Source: Bacillus nitratireducens (GTDB lineage Bacteria; Bacillota; Bacilli; Bacillales; Bacillaceae_G). Taken from it: a DNA stretch of 64,000 bases. How positions within the stretch are numbered: the stretch's first letter is position 1; every line of letters begins with the position of its first letter. Of this stretch, positions 24,533 through 33,748 are shown piece by piece. Below the pieces are notes generated by a model. It saw only the letters and a program-made list of their open reading frames with translations. It was not told the DNA's origin and did not search any database. The DNA lies in contig NZ_MAOC01000026.1 of NCBI RefSeq assembly GCF_001884135.1, positions 124,001 through 188,000 on the forward strand. Reading direction: 5' to 3'. The translations under genes were made by a program, and so were the position numbers.

Positions 24533-24646
24533 AGTTCTGATGGCGACAAATGGTTTGAATAAAATATAGAAAGAAAAAATATTAAACCAGCAGGGAATGA
24601 ATATTTACTTCCAGCTGGTTATTTGCATTTAAATGAGCTTTTGTGA
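24533..24646 (+). pseudogene. possible remnant of a degraded gene
   Basis: In one frame the sequence reads W-S-S-D-G-D-K-W-F-E, stop, N-I-E-R-K-N-I-K-P-A-G-N-E-Y-L-L-P-A-G-Y-L-H-L-N-E-L-L, stop. That is more protein-like than expected by chance in AT-rich intergenic DNA, and it has no start or ribosome site. A hairpin (ACCAGC...GCTGGT) lies in it. Judged from composition only. Confidence 0.3.
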
Positions 24647-24709
24647 CAGTTTATTTTAAGTTATTAATGAAGGATATAAAGAGCATGGAGAGAAGGTGTA
24701 TACAAGGAG

Positions 24710-25564
24710 ATGAATAAGATGATTAACAATACAATTCCAAGGTTTTTGAAGGTTTTGGAAAGCGATGATATAGGATTACATGATTTGAACAATTATTATG
24801 ATATGTATCCAGAAGCATTCGAAGAATATTTTAATTATCATTGTCCTAAGACAGACGAACGTCTTTCTAGTGCAATTAAAAAATATCCTGAAAAACTAGA
24901 AGACATTCGTATTATTTCGGAAACTTTACCATCTATTATTCAAGAAATGAGTGAGGAGTATCGCATTCAATTTGGTTTTAATATAGATTTAACTTTTCAT
25001 CTATTTGTAGGTGGATTTGGTTCTAATGCATTTGTAGAAAGAGATATTATTGGGGATATATTTCTTGCGGCAGAAAAATTATCTCCTGCAAGGGAGCATC
25101 TTCGTGTTATCGTTGCCCATGAAATCGGACATATATATCATAATTTCGTATTGCAAGAAAGTGGAATGGATTGGACTAAAGCACAATGGACTGATGCAGC
25201 GGTTAGTTTATATCGTGAGGGAGTCGCGACATATTTATCGCAAAGAATAGCTAAAGGATTAAGTAAACCAGTCTATTATTCATATGATAATGATGGAGAC
25301 GACTGGTTGTTTTGCTATGAAGAACATAAAGATCAAATTAAGAAACATTTTTTACAAGATTATGTTAAAGGATGGACGGATGAAAAAGAGAAAGAATGGT
25401 TCCGTTTATCAGGAGGGAACTATTTCGGATACAACCGACTCGGTTATTTTTTAGGAACATCATATATAGAGTATATGGTCCGTACTTTCGGAGAAACCGA
25501 AGCACTTACTTTTTGGGGGGGAAATAATTTGAGGAGTAGTGTTATGGAATGGTTACAAAAGTGA
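24710..25564 (+). CDS. zinc metallopeptidase-like protein (HEIGH)
   Basis: 284 residues with V-A-H-E-I-G-H-I-Y-H-N-F at about residue 140: the H-E-x-x-H zinc site of gluzincin/metzincin peptidases. A downstream glutamate that could complete the site is present in A-A-V-S-L-Y-R-E-G-V-A-T-Y-L near 170. There is no signal peptide, so it should act in the cytoplasm. It is 27 bp before the lipoprotein gene. No specific family is recognised. Confidence 0.6.
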   Translation: MNKMINNTIPRFLKVLESDDIGLHDLNNYYDMYPEAFEEYFNYHCPKTDERLSSAIKKYPEKLEDIRIISETLPSIIQEMSEEYRIQFGFNIDLTFHLFVGGFGSNAFVERDIIGDIFLAAEKLSPAREHLRVIVAHEIGHIYHNFVLQESGMDWTKAQWTDAAVSLYREGVATYLSQRIAKGLSKPVYYSYDNDGDDWLFCYEEHKDQIKKHFLQDYVKGWTDEKEKEWFRLSGGNYFGYNRLGYFLGTSYIEYMVRTFGETEALTFWGGNNLRSSVMEWLQK

Positions 25565-25591
25565 ATATGATGAAAAGGGAGGCTGAAAAGT

Positions 25592-26293
25592 ATGAAAGTA
25601 TATATAAAAACATTTATATTTTTTTTAACTTTAACATGTGTAGTGATATTAACAGCTTGTACTAGTGCTGAGGAAAAGAAACCTACAGGTCCAACACCAG
25701 AAAATAATACAGAAATAAAAAATGATAAGCCGGAAGCGAGTAAAAAGAGTGAGGACACCACTCCAAAAACAGAGAAAGAACCTGTGGAAAAACCCAAAAA
25801 TCAAGATTCAGCAAAACCTACAGCAAATTCTAATTCGAACAATACAGCAATAAATCAAAAATCAATTAATCATATTAAAGATTTATTTGAGCAAGCGAAA
25901 GTAGGTAAAGTACCTAATGTTCCATATGCGGCGCATACAGGTGATATAGAAGAAATAGAGAAGGCGTGGGGGAAAGCTGATAAGACGGAGCAAGCAGGAA
26001 ACGGGATGTATGCGATGTTTACAAATAAAAATGTTGCATTTGGCTTTAATAAAGGATCACAGGTCTTTGACGTTCGATCTTACCATTCAGAACTTAAAGT
26101 GATTACGTTACAAGAGATCGAAAAGGCTTTAGGAAAACCAGTGTCTGTTAAAGTCAACGGTAATGATAAAATATACAATTATAAAGTAAATAATCAGTTT
26201 GAGTTGAAATTCGTTATTCCGAAATCTACTGGTAAAGTAGATCACATTTCTGTGTTCTCACCGGAGGATAGTATTAATAAAATGGCAGGTTAA
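25592..26293 (+). CDS. DUF4309 (YjgB-like) lipoprotein
   Basis: 233 residues. The lipobox I-L-T-A-C is at about residue 23, followed by a Lys/Pro/Thr/Glu/Asn-rich linker to about residue 85. The C-terminal domain has D-L-F-E-Q-A-K-V-G-K-V-P-N-V-P and I-E-E-I-E-K-A-W-G-K-A-D, the DUF4309 pattern of B. subtilis YjgB. The linker probably spans the wall. Function unknown. It may be co-transcribed with the peptidase-like gene. Confidence 0.75.
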   Translation: MKVYIKTFIFFLTLTCVVILTACTSAEEKKPTGPTPENNTEIKNDKPEASKKSEDTTPKTEKEPVEKPKNQDSAKPTANSNSNNTAINQKSINHIKDLFEQAKVGKVPNVPYAAHTGDIEEIEKAWGKADKTEQAGNGMYAMFTNKNVAFGFNKGSQVFDVRSYHSELKVITLQEIEKALGKPVSVKVNGNDKIYNYKVNNQFELKFVIPKSTGKVDHISVFSPEDSINKMAG

Positions 26294-26295
26294 AT

Positions 26296-26332
26296 AAAAG
26301 AGCTGTTCCTATAGGGACAGCTCTTTTGTTTT
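26296..26332. terminator. bidirectional terminator between DUF4309 and MFS genes
   Basis: A 14-bp stem AAAAGAGCTGTTCC/GGGACAGCTCTTTT (one G-U pair) with T-runs on both strands. It overlaps the last codons of the convergent MFS gene. Confidence 0.85.
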
Positions 26333-27514
26333 GTTTCTTTCTAACGATTGAACAAAAAAAGCTTGAATGATACCACCGATTATTAATAAGAAGGCACAAA
26401 TATAAAATAGAGTACTACCGCTTAATTTACTTAATAACAATGCACCTACAAAAGGCCCGCAAGTTCTTGAAATATCCCAATGTATACCGTATATAGAAAA
26501 ATATAATCCGCGTCTATGACTTGGAGCGATTTGTGAAACGAATCGTAGTAAGTGATTCAAAGCTATACTTTGCCCAATTACTAAAAAGAGCAATGTGAAG
26601 AATAATGACCATATTGTTGTGGCATAACCGTAGCCAATCGCAGCTAACGTATAGCAAGTATAGGAAATAACAATTATTTTAGGCATAGAAAATCGTTCAG
26701 ACCATTTCACAAGGGAAATTTGGAGAATCACTTCCATGACTGCTTTACAAGTTGAGATAAACACGAGTACAAATAGAAAATTTGGAAATACACTTTCGGC
26801 GAATATACGATAATTCGATTCGGTTTGGGCGTAGAAAAAACTAATCGGTAGCGTAGAAACCATAAGTCCAAACACAGCGTAATGCTTTGAAATAAATTGT
26901 TTTGGCGAATATACTTCTTTCGTTTTATTAACGTTTTTCATGAGTGGAGCTGTTTCAGGAAGCTGCGTCCAAACGAGAATAGCATATAGCGTAAGGGCTA
27001 CACCTTGCAAAATAAATAAATACTCAGGGTGACTAGTATAGAAAAAGGCGCCGATTAATGGGCCAATTACAGAGCCGATTGCTCCCGTAGTATGAAGAAC
27101 AGCAAATATTTCTGCCTGTTGTTCTTCCTTCGTTAAGTCAGCGATTTGAGCGCGCTGTGCCGGAATGTATAAAGAGCGGCCAATACCATTTATGACATAT
27201 AATAAGGCGAAAAAGGCGACGGATTCAGCAAAAACGAATCCGCTTACGGCAAAAGCTTGTAAAAGTAATCCGAGTAACATGATTTTCTTACGACCGTATT
27301 TATCTGTTACACCCCCAGCGATTAATGTAAATACAATATCAGCGAGTGGCTGTAATCCGAAAAGAAGCATTGTAACTATCACATTACCATTTAAAGCTTT
27401 ATTAACGTGAACAATAAAAATGATAGCTAGCATCGCTTCAGTCGTTCGGACTAACAATTCACCGAACAACCGAATGAGGATGGGCTTATTATAACGTTTT
27501 AAAAGATGATTCAT
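26309..27514 (-). CDS. MFS transporter, divergent from SgrR-like regulator
   Basis: 401 residues from the ATG at 27514, which follows GAGGAGG; the upstream open frame to 27598 overlaps the other promoter. About 12 membrane segments; motif A is G-G-V-T-D-K-Y-G-R-K-K after helix 2. It lies head-to-head, 47 bp from the SgrR-type regulator. In E. coli sgrR sits next to the sugar exporter setA, so sugar-phosphate or similar efflux is a reasonable inference but not shown. Confidence 0.82.
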   Translation of the reverse strand: MNHLLKRYNKPILIRLFGELLVRTTEAMLAIIFIVHVNKALNGNVIVTMLLFGLQPLADIVFTLIAGGVTDKYGRKKIMLLGLLLQAFAVSGFVFAESVAFFALLYVINGIGRSLYIPAQRAQIADLTKEEQQAEIFAVLHTTGAIGSVIGPLIGAFFYTSHPEYLFILQGVALTLYAILVWTQLPETAPLMKNVNKTKEVYSPKQFISKHYAVFGLMVSTLPISFFYAQTESNYRIFAESVFPNFLFVLVFISTCKAVMEVILQISLVKWSERFSMPKIIVISYTCYTLAAIGYGYATTIWSLFFTLLFLVIGQSIALNHLLRFVSQIAPSHRRGLYFSIYGIHWDISRTCGPFVGALLLSKLSGSTLFYICAFLLIIGGIIQAFFVQSLERNKTKELSL

Positions 27515-27561
27515 TTTTAATTCCTCCTCTCTATATTGAAATGATAAGATGGAAGCTAGAA

Positions 27562-29352
27562 ATGAAAAAGGGTAGAATGAAAGAGGAAGATTTTTCATCT
27601 TTTAGGGGGCGTTTTATGATTATTTTGGAGCAATATATGCACCTATGGATCCAGTATGGAAAAGGGAGAGCAGAGGGAGATAAATTTGAAGTAACAATAC
27701 AAAATATATCTGAAACATTATTTTGTACAGAGCGAAATAGTAAACTCATCATAAAAAAATTAGAAGAATTAAATTGGATTATGTGGTTTCCAGGCAGAGG
27801 GAGAGGCAATCGTTCAAAGTTGTTATTTCAAAAACATCCACTTTCTTTAATTTTAGAAAGAGGAAAAGAAATAACGAAACAAGGGGACGTAAAAAGCGGA
27901 AGTGCATTTATTGAAAGATATAGCTCGCATTTTCCATTACTGCAAACGCAATTTCAAACGTGGATTGATTCGATATTCGGTTATCAAGTCGAAAGGACAT
28001 CTAAAGGGAGAAGAGATGTGCTACGTTTGCAAGTCCAAATGAACCTAGATATTGCATTAGACCCTCTATACGCTACGATGCGTTCGGAATGTCATATGGT
28101 AAAACATATATACGACACATTAGTGTATGTAGACGGAAATACAAACAGTGTAGAGCCAAGACTTGCGTTTTATTGGGAATATGATGACCAGAAATATATG
28201 TGGACCTTCTACTTACGAAAAGGTGTTACATTTCATAATAGAAAAGAACTAACCGCTTATGATGTTGAACAGACATTTAAACGATTTATGAAAGTGAAAA
28301 ATAATCCGCATGCTTGGATGTTACAACACGTTGAAAGTTTACATATTCTTGATGACTATATTGTGCAGATTCGTTTATCTACAGATAATAAGTTGTTTTT
28401 ATATGCTTTAAGTACAGAACAGTGTTCTATTGTAAATGAAGATGAAGACGGGAAGTTAATTGGTACTGGACCGTTTCGGTTATGTGAAAAGAATGAGGAT
28501 GTATTTGTACTAGAAGCACATGATTATTATTTTCGAGAGCGACCTTTTCTCAACCGAATTGAATTATGGAATGTAGAGCACAGTGTTAATACGTACGATG
28601 TTTTAGCGAAAGCACGATATAAAGATATAGAAAAGCATCATAAAGAACTAACTCGACTTGAGTCGAATGTAACATACATTACGTTAAATACTGCAAAAGA
28701 AGGACCTATGCAAGATATGATATTTCGAAAAGCTTTATATAAAATCATTCATAGCAAGGCGATCGTTGCGGAATTACAAGGATCACGCGGAGAGATAGCC
28801 GAAGAATTAGTGCTAACAAAGAGTGGTACAATACATATAAATGAGGACATAAATACGCTTATTAAAGAAAGTTCTTACCGTAATGAAACATTGCGACTAT
28901 ACACATTTACAGGACAAGATCATGTTGAAGACTCAAATTGGATACAAAAAGAATGTGCGAAATATGGAATTATAATTGATATTGAATTTCTTGAAACAGA
29001 AGAGTTATTGCAAATTAGTACGATACAAAAGGCTGATATTATGCATGATAGTGCGACAATTAGCGAGCGTATTGAAGAGAGTTTACTATACATGTTTCTT
29101 ACAAAAAACAGTTTTATTCATCAGCAAAGCAATATAAACTTTAACGAAACATTACAGCCGTACTTTATGGAGAGTAAAGTAGAGAAACGAGTTGCACTGT
29201 TACGCGATATTGAGGATACACTGTTACGTCAAATTCATATCATTCCTTTGTACCGTAACAAACAGCAAGTAAGTTCACACGAAAAAATACAAAATATAAT
29301 AATTAATTCACAAGGTTGGATTGATTTTTATGAAATATGGTTTAAACCATGA
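27562..29352 (+). CDS. SgrR-family transcriptional regulator with solute-binding domain
   Basis: About 596 residues. The N-terminal 110 residues form a winged helix (SgrR_N-like: I-L-E-Q-Y-M-H-L and the turn E-R-N-S-K-L-I-I-K-K). The rest is an oligopeptide-binding-protein fold (SBP_bac_5: L-D-P-L-Y-A-T-M, W-T-F-Y-L-R-K-G-V-T-F-H, and L-I-G-T-G-P-F). No signal peptide is seen, so it is a cytoplasmic regulator. Start uncertain: ATG 27541, 27562 (GGAAG six bases before) and 27577 are in frame. It probably controls the divergent MFS gene. Confidence 0.8.
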   Translation: MKKGRMKEEDFSSFRGRFMIILEQYMHLWIQYGKGRAEGDKFEVTIQNISETLFCTERNSKLIIKKLEELNWIMWFPGRGRGNRSKLLFQKHPLSLILERGKEITKQGDVKSGSAFIERYSSHFPLLQTQFQTWIDSIFGYQVERTSKGRRDVLRLQVQMNLDIALDPLYATMRSECHMVKHIYDTLVYVDGNTNSVEPRLAFYWEYDDQKYMWTFYLRKGVTFHNRKELTAYDVEQTFKRFMKVKNNPHAWMLQHVESLHILDDYIVQIRLSTDNKLFLYALSTEQCSIVNEDEDGKLIGTGPFRLCEKNEDVFVLEAHDYYFRERPFLNRIELWNVEHSVNTYDVLAKARYKDIEKHHKELTRLESNVTYITLNTAKEGPMQDMIFRKALYKIIHSKAIVAELQGSRGEIAEELVLTKSGTIHINEDINTLIKESSYRNETLRLYTFTGQDHVEDSNWIQKECAKYGIIIDIEFLETEELLQISTIQKADIMHDSATISERIEESLLYMFLTKNSFIHQQSNINFNETLQPYFMESKVEKRVALLRDIEDTLLRQIHIIPLYRNKQQVSSHEKIQNIIINSQGWIDFYEIWFKP

Positions 29353-29358
29353 TATATA

Positions 29359-29402
29359 AGGGTTCTTACGCATTTTTTATGAGATGTGTAAGAGCCTTTT
29401 TT
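29359..29402 (+). terminator. terminator after the SgrR-like gene
   Basis: Interrupted stem AGGGTTCTTACGCAT with ATGTGTAAGAGCCT, then TTTTTTG. Confidence 0.75.
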
Positions 29403-29431
29403 GTGTGCAAGTCATGTTTGTTTTACGCATT

Positions 29432-29486
29432 GTTACGCTATTTGCGATAAAAGTCTATTTACAGCGTAACAGTGTTATGTTACATT
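29432..29486 (+). promoter_or_regulatory. promoter and inverted-repeat operator of yhbD-bacEF
   Basis: TTTACA at 29458-29463 and TACATT at 29481-29486 with 17-bp spacing. GTTACGCT (29432-29439) and AGCGTAAC (29463-29470) form an inverted repeat whose right half lies in the promoter spacer. This fits binding by the MerR-like YhbD product, i.e. autoregulation. Confidence 0.6.
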
Positions 29487-29511
29487 GTTATCGGGAAGGA
29501 GTGATATACAG

Positions 29512-30135
29512 TTGAGTACAGATTTGATTTCAAAAAAAGATTTATTAGAACTAACTGGTATTTCATACGGACAGTTATATAGGTGGAAGAGAAAAAATTT
29601 AATACCGGAAGATTGGTTTGTACGGAAGTCAACGTTCACAGGCCAGGAAACATTTTTTCCGAAAGAAAAGATATTAGAACGTATTGATAAAATCCAAACG
29701 ATGAAAGAGGATTTATCACTAGATGAATTAGCAAATATGTTTTCACCGAGCGTGACAGAAATTCATTTAACAAAGGATGATTTGTTACGTAAGGGTATTG
29801 CATCAGAAACAGTTTTACAATTCTTTATAGAACAAACGAATAAAACAGCAGAATTTCAATTTATAGATATTCTTTATGTGTATATGTTAGAAGAATTACT
29901 ACAATCGGGAGAGATTAGTTTAGAAGAAGGAAAAATGGTCTTGCAAGTTTTACGTGAAAATTATGAAGCAATTAAACATAAAACTTGTGACTTAATCATC
30001 GTCCGAAAGTTAGGTATTTCTACATGTTTCTTAGTTTCAAATGTGGACGATTTAATTTTTGAAAAAGGCACCAAAATTGTTTTACGCGAAGCGATTATGA
30101 AATATACCGAAGCATTAAAAACTAAACTGTTGTAG
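29512..30135 (+). CDS. yhbD: YhbD-like protein (DUF4004, MerR-type N-terminus)
   Basis: 207 residues from the TTG at 29512 (site GGAAGGAG, 10 bp spacing); the ATG-like frame from 29485 lacks a site. The N-terminus is a MerR-type helix-turn-helix: I-S-K-K-D-L-L-E-L-T-G-I-S-Y-G-Q-L-Y-R-W-K-R. The C-terminal region is the YhbD-specific domain. In B. subtilis yhbD precedes the bactofilin genes yhbE and yhbF, as here, with 13-bp and 12-bp gaps. Confidence 0.82.
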   Translation: MSTDLISKKDLLELTGISYGQLYRWKRKNLIPEDWFVRKSTFTGQETFFPKEKILERIDKIQTMKEDLSLDELANMFSPSVTEIHLTKDDLLRKGIASETVLQFFIEQTNKTAEFQFIDILYVYMLEELLQSGEISLEEGKMVLQVLRENYEAIKHKTCDLIIVRKLGISTCFLVSNVDDLIFEKGTKIVLREAIMKYTEALKTKLL

Positions 30136-30148
30136 TGGAGGAGAAATA

Positions 30149-30859
30149 ATGCGTACAGAAAATTTAATTATAAACGGATATGGTTCATCGAACGGTGGAG
30201 AGTTTCATAAAGTGCAGCTAAACGGAAAAGGAACTGTTAACGGAAACGTTGAATGCGACCAATTTGAATGTAATGGTTACGGAACTGTTACTGGTGATTT
30301 GAAAAGTGGCAATGCGAGAATTAGCGGATCAGGCAAAGTTGAGGGTACAGTTAGTGCAGAAACGATGCGAATCGATGGGAAAGGGACAATTACACAAGAT
30401 GTAAAGGCAACCACTTTGAAAATTGCAGGAAAAGGGACGATAGGTGGTAATGTAACTGGTGAAGAATTTAAAATCAACGGTCAAGCGACGATTGATGGTA
30501 ATTGCGAGGTTGATATTTTTTCTTCAGAAGGGCAATTTACAGTTGGTGGATTATTAAGCGCAGATGAAATTAATATAAATATTCACGGTACATGTAGAGC
30601 GAAAGAAATTGGTGGCCAAACCATTAAAGTAAAACATAGATTAAGTGCTTTTAGTAGACTTTTTAAAACAGTATTTGGCTTACAGTTAGAAGCTGAATTG
30701 TTAGAAGGTGACAATATCGATATTGATTATGCTCACATAAAAACGGTAAGGGGAAACAATGTCACAGTAGGACCGAACTGTGAGATAGAACTTATTGAAT
30801 ATACTGGTGTTCTTACTGTTGATAAAAGTGCAAATGTAAAAGAAATTAAGCAGGTTTAA
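30149..30859 (+). CDS. bacE: bactofilin (polymer-forming cytoskeletal protein)
   Basis: 236 residues, almost wholly a right-handed beta helix with short repeated turns: G-Y-G-T-V-T-G-D-L, G-S-G-K-V-E-G-T-V, G-K-G-T-I-T-Q-D-V, G-K-G-T-I-G-G-N-V. This is the DUF583/bactofilin fold, which polymerises into cytoskeletal filaments. The B. subtilis pair (YhbE/YhbF, BacE/BacF) affects flagellar hook assembly and motility. GGAGGAG precedes the ATG. Symbol from synteny and fold. Confidence 0.85.
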   Translation: MRTENLIINGYGSSNGGEFHKVQLNGKGTVNGNVECDQFECNGYGTVTGDLKSGNARISGSGKVEGTVSAETMRIDGKGTITQDVKATTLKIAGKGTIGGNVTGEEFKINGQATIDGNCEVDIFSSEGQFTVGGLLSADEININIHGTCRAKEIGGQTIKVKHRLSAFSRLFKTVFGLQLEAELLEGDNIDIDYAHIKTVRGNNVTVGPNCEIELIEYTGVLTVDKSANVKEIKQV

Positions 30860-30871
30860 AGGAAGGGAGAA

Positions 30872-31585
30872 ATGAGTATGGAACATCAACATAGTCTTAC
30901 TGTAAATGGTTCTGGTAGTTCAGCAGGCGGAGATTATAATAAAGTAAAGATACGCGGTGAAGGAACAATTTCTAATGATATGAGTTGTAATGAATTTAAA
31001 ACGTACGGCACGAGTGATGTACGCGGTAATATGAAAGTTAAAAACTATATCGTATATGGGGATAGTGAAGTACAAGGAAACGTAGATGCGGAATGTATAA
31101 AAATATATGGCAATACACAAATGCATGGTGATGCTCATATTGAAAAAACAAAAGTAAGAGGTATGATTGAAGTAAAAGGAAGGTTTTCAGGTGATTTCGT
31201 AGATGTGAAAGGTGCTTTAAATGTGAAGGGAGATATTGAAGTAGAAGAATTATCACTAACTGGTGGTCTTGAAAGTGATGGATTACTTAATGCTGAAAAT
31301 ATTGAAATCTCAATTCGTTATGAAGGAAGTAAAGTGAGAGAAATCGGTGGAAAAAAGATTACAGTACGTAAAAAATCGAGATTTATTCCTTTTACAAGTC
31401 ATACAGGAAGCCTTCAAACATCAATTATTGAGGGGGATGATATTTATTTAGAACATACAATAGCAGACGTAGTAAGGGGAAATCATGTTATAATAGGCCC
31501 TGGCTGTGAAATTAGTGTTGTAGAATATCATACTAGTTTTAATCAGAAAGGTAATACAGTCGTAAAAGAACATAAACAAATATAA
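30872..31585 (+). CDS. bacF: second bactofilin paralogue
   Basis: 237 residues with the same beta-helical repeat pattern (G-T-S-D-V-R-G-N-M, G-D-S-E-V-Q-G-N-V, G-N-T-Q-M-H-G-D-A) and the shared C-terminal I-I-E-G-D-D-I-Y-L-E-H-T-I-A-D-V-V-R-G-N motif also found in the previous gene. It follows bacE by 12 bp. Expected to co-assemble with it. Confidence 0.85.
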   Translation: MSMEHQHSLTVNGSGSSAGGDYNKVKIRGEGTISNDMSCNEFKTYGTSDVRGNMKVKNYIVYGDSEVQGNVDAECIKIYGNTQMHGDAHIEKTKVRGMIEVKGRFSGDFVDVKGALNVKGDIEVEELSLTGGLESDGLLNAENIEISIRYEGSKVREIGGKKITVRKKSRFIPFTSHTGSLQTSIIEGDDIYLEHTIADVVRGNHVIIGPGCEISVVEYHTSFNQKGNTVVKEHKQI

Positions 31586-31608
31586 GTAGTATGAGGGAGA
31601 GCAAGATT

Positions 31609-33144
31609 ATGGTTGAGAAAAATAATAAACTCGGCTTCGTTGTTGCCGGTTTATTGCTGGGTATTTTAATGGCATCAATGGATAATACCATTGTCGTAAC
31701 AGCGATGGGAACGATTGTTGGTGACTTAGGAGGCCTTGAAAACTTTGTATGGGTCGTTTCTGCCTATATGGTCGCAGAAATGGCAGGTATGCCGATATTC
31801 GGTAAACTATCAGATATGTATGGTAGAAAAAGATTCTTTATTTTCGGTTTAATCGTCTTTATGATTGGTTCGGCACTTTGTGGTACTGCTGAAAATATTA
31901 CACAGTTAGGTATTTATCGTGCCATTCAAGGTATTGGCGGCGGGGCATTAGTGCCGATTGCGTTTACTATCGTTTTTGATATTTTTCCTCCTGAAAAGCG
32001 TGGGAAAATGGGTGGTTTATTCGGAGCAGTATTTGGTTTATCAAGTATTTTCGGGCCATTACTTGGCGCATATATTACGGATTATATTAGCTGGCACTGG
32101 GTGTTTTATATTAACTTACCACTTGGCATTTTAGCACTTATTTTTATTACATTCTTTTATAAAGAGTCACGAGTTCATAGAAAGCAAAAGATTGATTGGT
32201 TTGGCGCAATTACTTTAGTTGGTGCAGTAGTTTGTTTAATGTTTGCCCTAGAACTAGGCGGACAAAAATATGATTGGGATTCTAGCTTTATTTTAAGTTT
32301 ATTTGCTGGGTTCGCTATTTTAGTAATTGCTTTTATCGTTATTGAACGAAAAGTAGAAGAACCAATCATATCATTTGAGATGTTTAAACAACGTCTATTC
32401 GGAATGAGTACAATTATTGCATTATGTTACGGGGCTGCATTTATGTCAGCAACTGTGTATATTCCGTTATTTATTCAAGGCGTATATGGTGGTAGCGCAA
32501 CAAACTCAGGATTATTACTTTTACCGATGATGTTAGGATCAGTCGTAACAGCGCAATTAGGCGGGTTTTTAACGACGAAGCTTAGCTACCGAAACATTAT
32601 GATTATTTCTGCGGTTATTATGCTAATTGGACTATTTTTATTAAGTACGTTAACGCCAGAAACAAGTCGTATATTATTAACGGTTTATATGATTATTATT
32701 GGATTTGGAGTCGGTTTCTCATTCTCTGTACTAAGTATGGCAGCTATTCACAACTTCGGTATGGAACAGCGCGGATCTGCAACTTCAACGAGTAATTTCA
32801 TTCGTTCATTAGGAATGACACTAGGTATTACAATCTTCGGAATGATCCAAAGAACAGGTTTCCAAGATCAATTAGAAGAAGCATTTAAAGGGATGAGCGG
32901 GGGAATGAATACAAACGCTTTAGGAGATTCAAGAGCTATTTTATCAGAATCGGCAAGATCTCAAATCCCGCCGCAAATATTAGATAAAATTATTGACGCT
33001 CTTTCTAGTTCAATCGTTCAAACATTTATGTGGGCGTTAGTACCAGCAGGGTTAGCATTCGTATTCATTTTCTTTATGGGAAATGAGCGCATGGTAATTA
33101 AGAAAAAACAAAACAAGGTAAAAAGTGAAACATCAAAAGCGTAA
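31609..33144 (+). CDS. DHA2-family drug exporter (EmrB/QacA-type MFS)
   Basis: 511 residues from the ATG at 31609 (site AGGGAG; an in-frame ATG at 31591 precedes the site). 14 membrane segments: helix 1 carries L-M-A-S-M-D-N-T-I-V, motif A is G-K-L-S-D-M-Y-G-R-K-R, and motif C is G-A-V-F-G-L-S-S-I-F-G-P-L-L-G in helix 5. These define the DHA2 proton-drug antiporters. It directly follows bacF and may be in the same transcript. A bidirectional terminator ends it. Confidence 0.88.
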   Translation: MVEKNNKLGFVVAGLLLGILMASMDNTIVVTAMGTIVGDLGGLENFVWVVSAYMVAEMAGMPIFGKLSDMYGRKRFFIFGLIVFMIGSALCGTAENITQLGIYRAIQGIGGGALVPIAFTIVFDIFPPEKRGKMGGLFGAVFGLSSIFGPLLGAYITDYISWHWVFYINLPLGILALIFITFFYKESRVHRKQKIDWFGAITLVGAVVCLMFALELGGQKYDWDSSFILSLFAGFAILVIAFIVIERKVEEPIISFEMFKQRLFGMSTIIALCYGAAFMSATVYIPLFIQGVYGGSATNSGLLLLPMMLGSVVTAQLGGFLTTKLSYRNIMIISAVIMLIGLFLLSTLTPETSRILLTVYMIIIGFGVGFSFSVLSMAAIHNFGMEQRGSATSTSNFIRSLGMTLGITIFGMIQRTGFQDQLEEAFKGMSGGMNTNALGDSRAILSESARSQIPPQILDKIIDALSSSIVQTFMWALVPAGLAFVFIFFMGNERMVIKKKQNKVKSETSKA

Positions 33145-33146
33145 AG

Positions 33147-33182
33147 AAAAAGCTCCTTTCAATTTTGAAAGGAGCTTTTTTC
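33147..33182. terminator. bidirectional terminator between DHA2 exporter and 106-aa gene
   Basis: A 16-bp perfect stem AAAAGCTCCTTTCAA/TTGAAAGGAGCTTTT with T-runs on both strands. Confidence 0.9.
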
Positions 33183-33199
33183 ATATGTACGGATTCAGA

Positions 33200-33520
33200 T
33201 TAGCCTTCGATAATTTCGTATTCTTCGTCTGCTAATAATAAAATTTGCGTTTTCTTACCTTTGTTTTGAACTTCGATTACATCATATGTACCTAAGTCTC
33301 TTAGTTTGCTTTGAGAAGCGTTAACCATAACTTCCATAGAATCAATTAAGATATCTTCTTCAATGTATGATTCAGGCAATGCCATATCTTCAGTTTCTAA
33401 TACACATGCGTATAGATTTTGTAAGTTTTCAGCAGTTGGATTTTGTTCCTCAACATCAATGATGTTTTTTACTGCTTCCATATTTTCTTCTTTTGCTTGG
33501 TACACTTTAATTTTAGCCAT
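33200..33520 (-). CDS. hypothetical protein
   Basis: 106 residues from the ATG at 33520, preceded by AAAGGAG; the longer frame to 33565 has no site. Soluble and acidic: M-A-K-I-K-V-Y-Q-A-K-E-E-N-M then V-L-E-T-E-D-M-A-L-P-E-S. No family recognised. Ends at the shared terminator. Confidence 0.55.
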   Translation of the reverse strand: MAKIKVYQAKEENMEAVKNIIDVEEQNPTAENLQNLYACVLETEDMALPESYIEEDILIDSMEVMVNASQSKLRDLGTYDVIEVQNKGKKTQILLLADEEYEIIEG

Positions 33521-33673
33521 TGTTTTAATCTCCTTTATAACGTAATCGTAGAGGCTACACCTCATTATAACGCTTTTTCATTGAAAGATGAAATTGTTAT
33601 ATGTATTTATAGTAAAAATTATGTGTTATTGGTGTTATGAGTAAATAATTATATCCTTACGTTAAAATTATAT

Positions 33674-33708
33674 TGTCCAAGCTTTTCTTATATCCCGTTC
33701 ATATTATG
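33674..33708 (+). promoter_or_regulatory. sigma-K-like promoter of the Cys-rich spore candidate
   Basis: TGTCCAAGC (33674-33682), 17-bp spacer, CATATTATG (33700-33708). Identical upstream box to those at 20185 and 53661. The start would be near 33716, 33 bp before the coding start. Confidence 0.55.
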
Positions 33709-33748
33709 TGTATGAGATAAAAACATAAAGGGAAGGGATTGAATGTAA

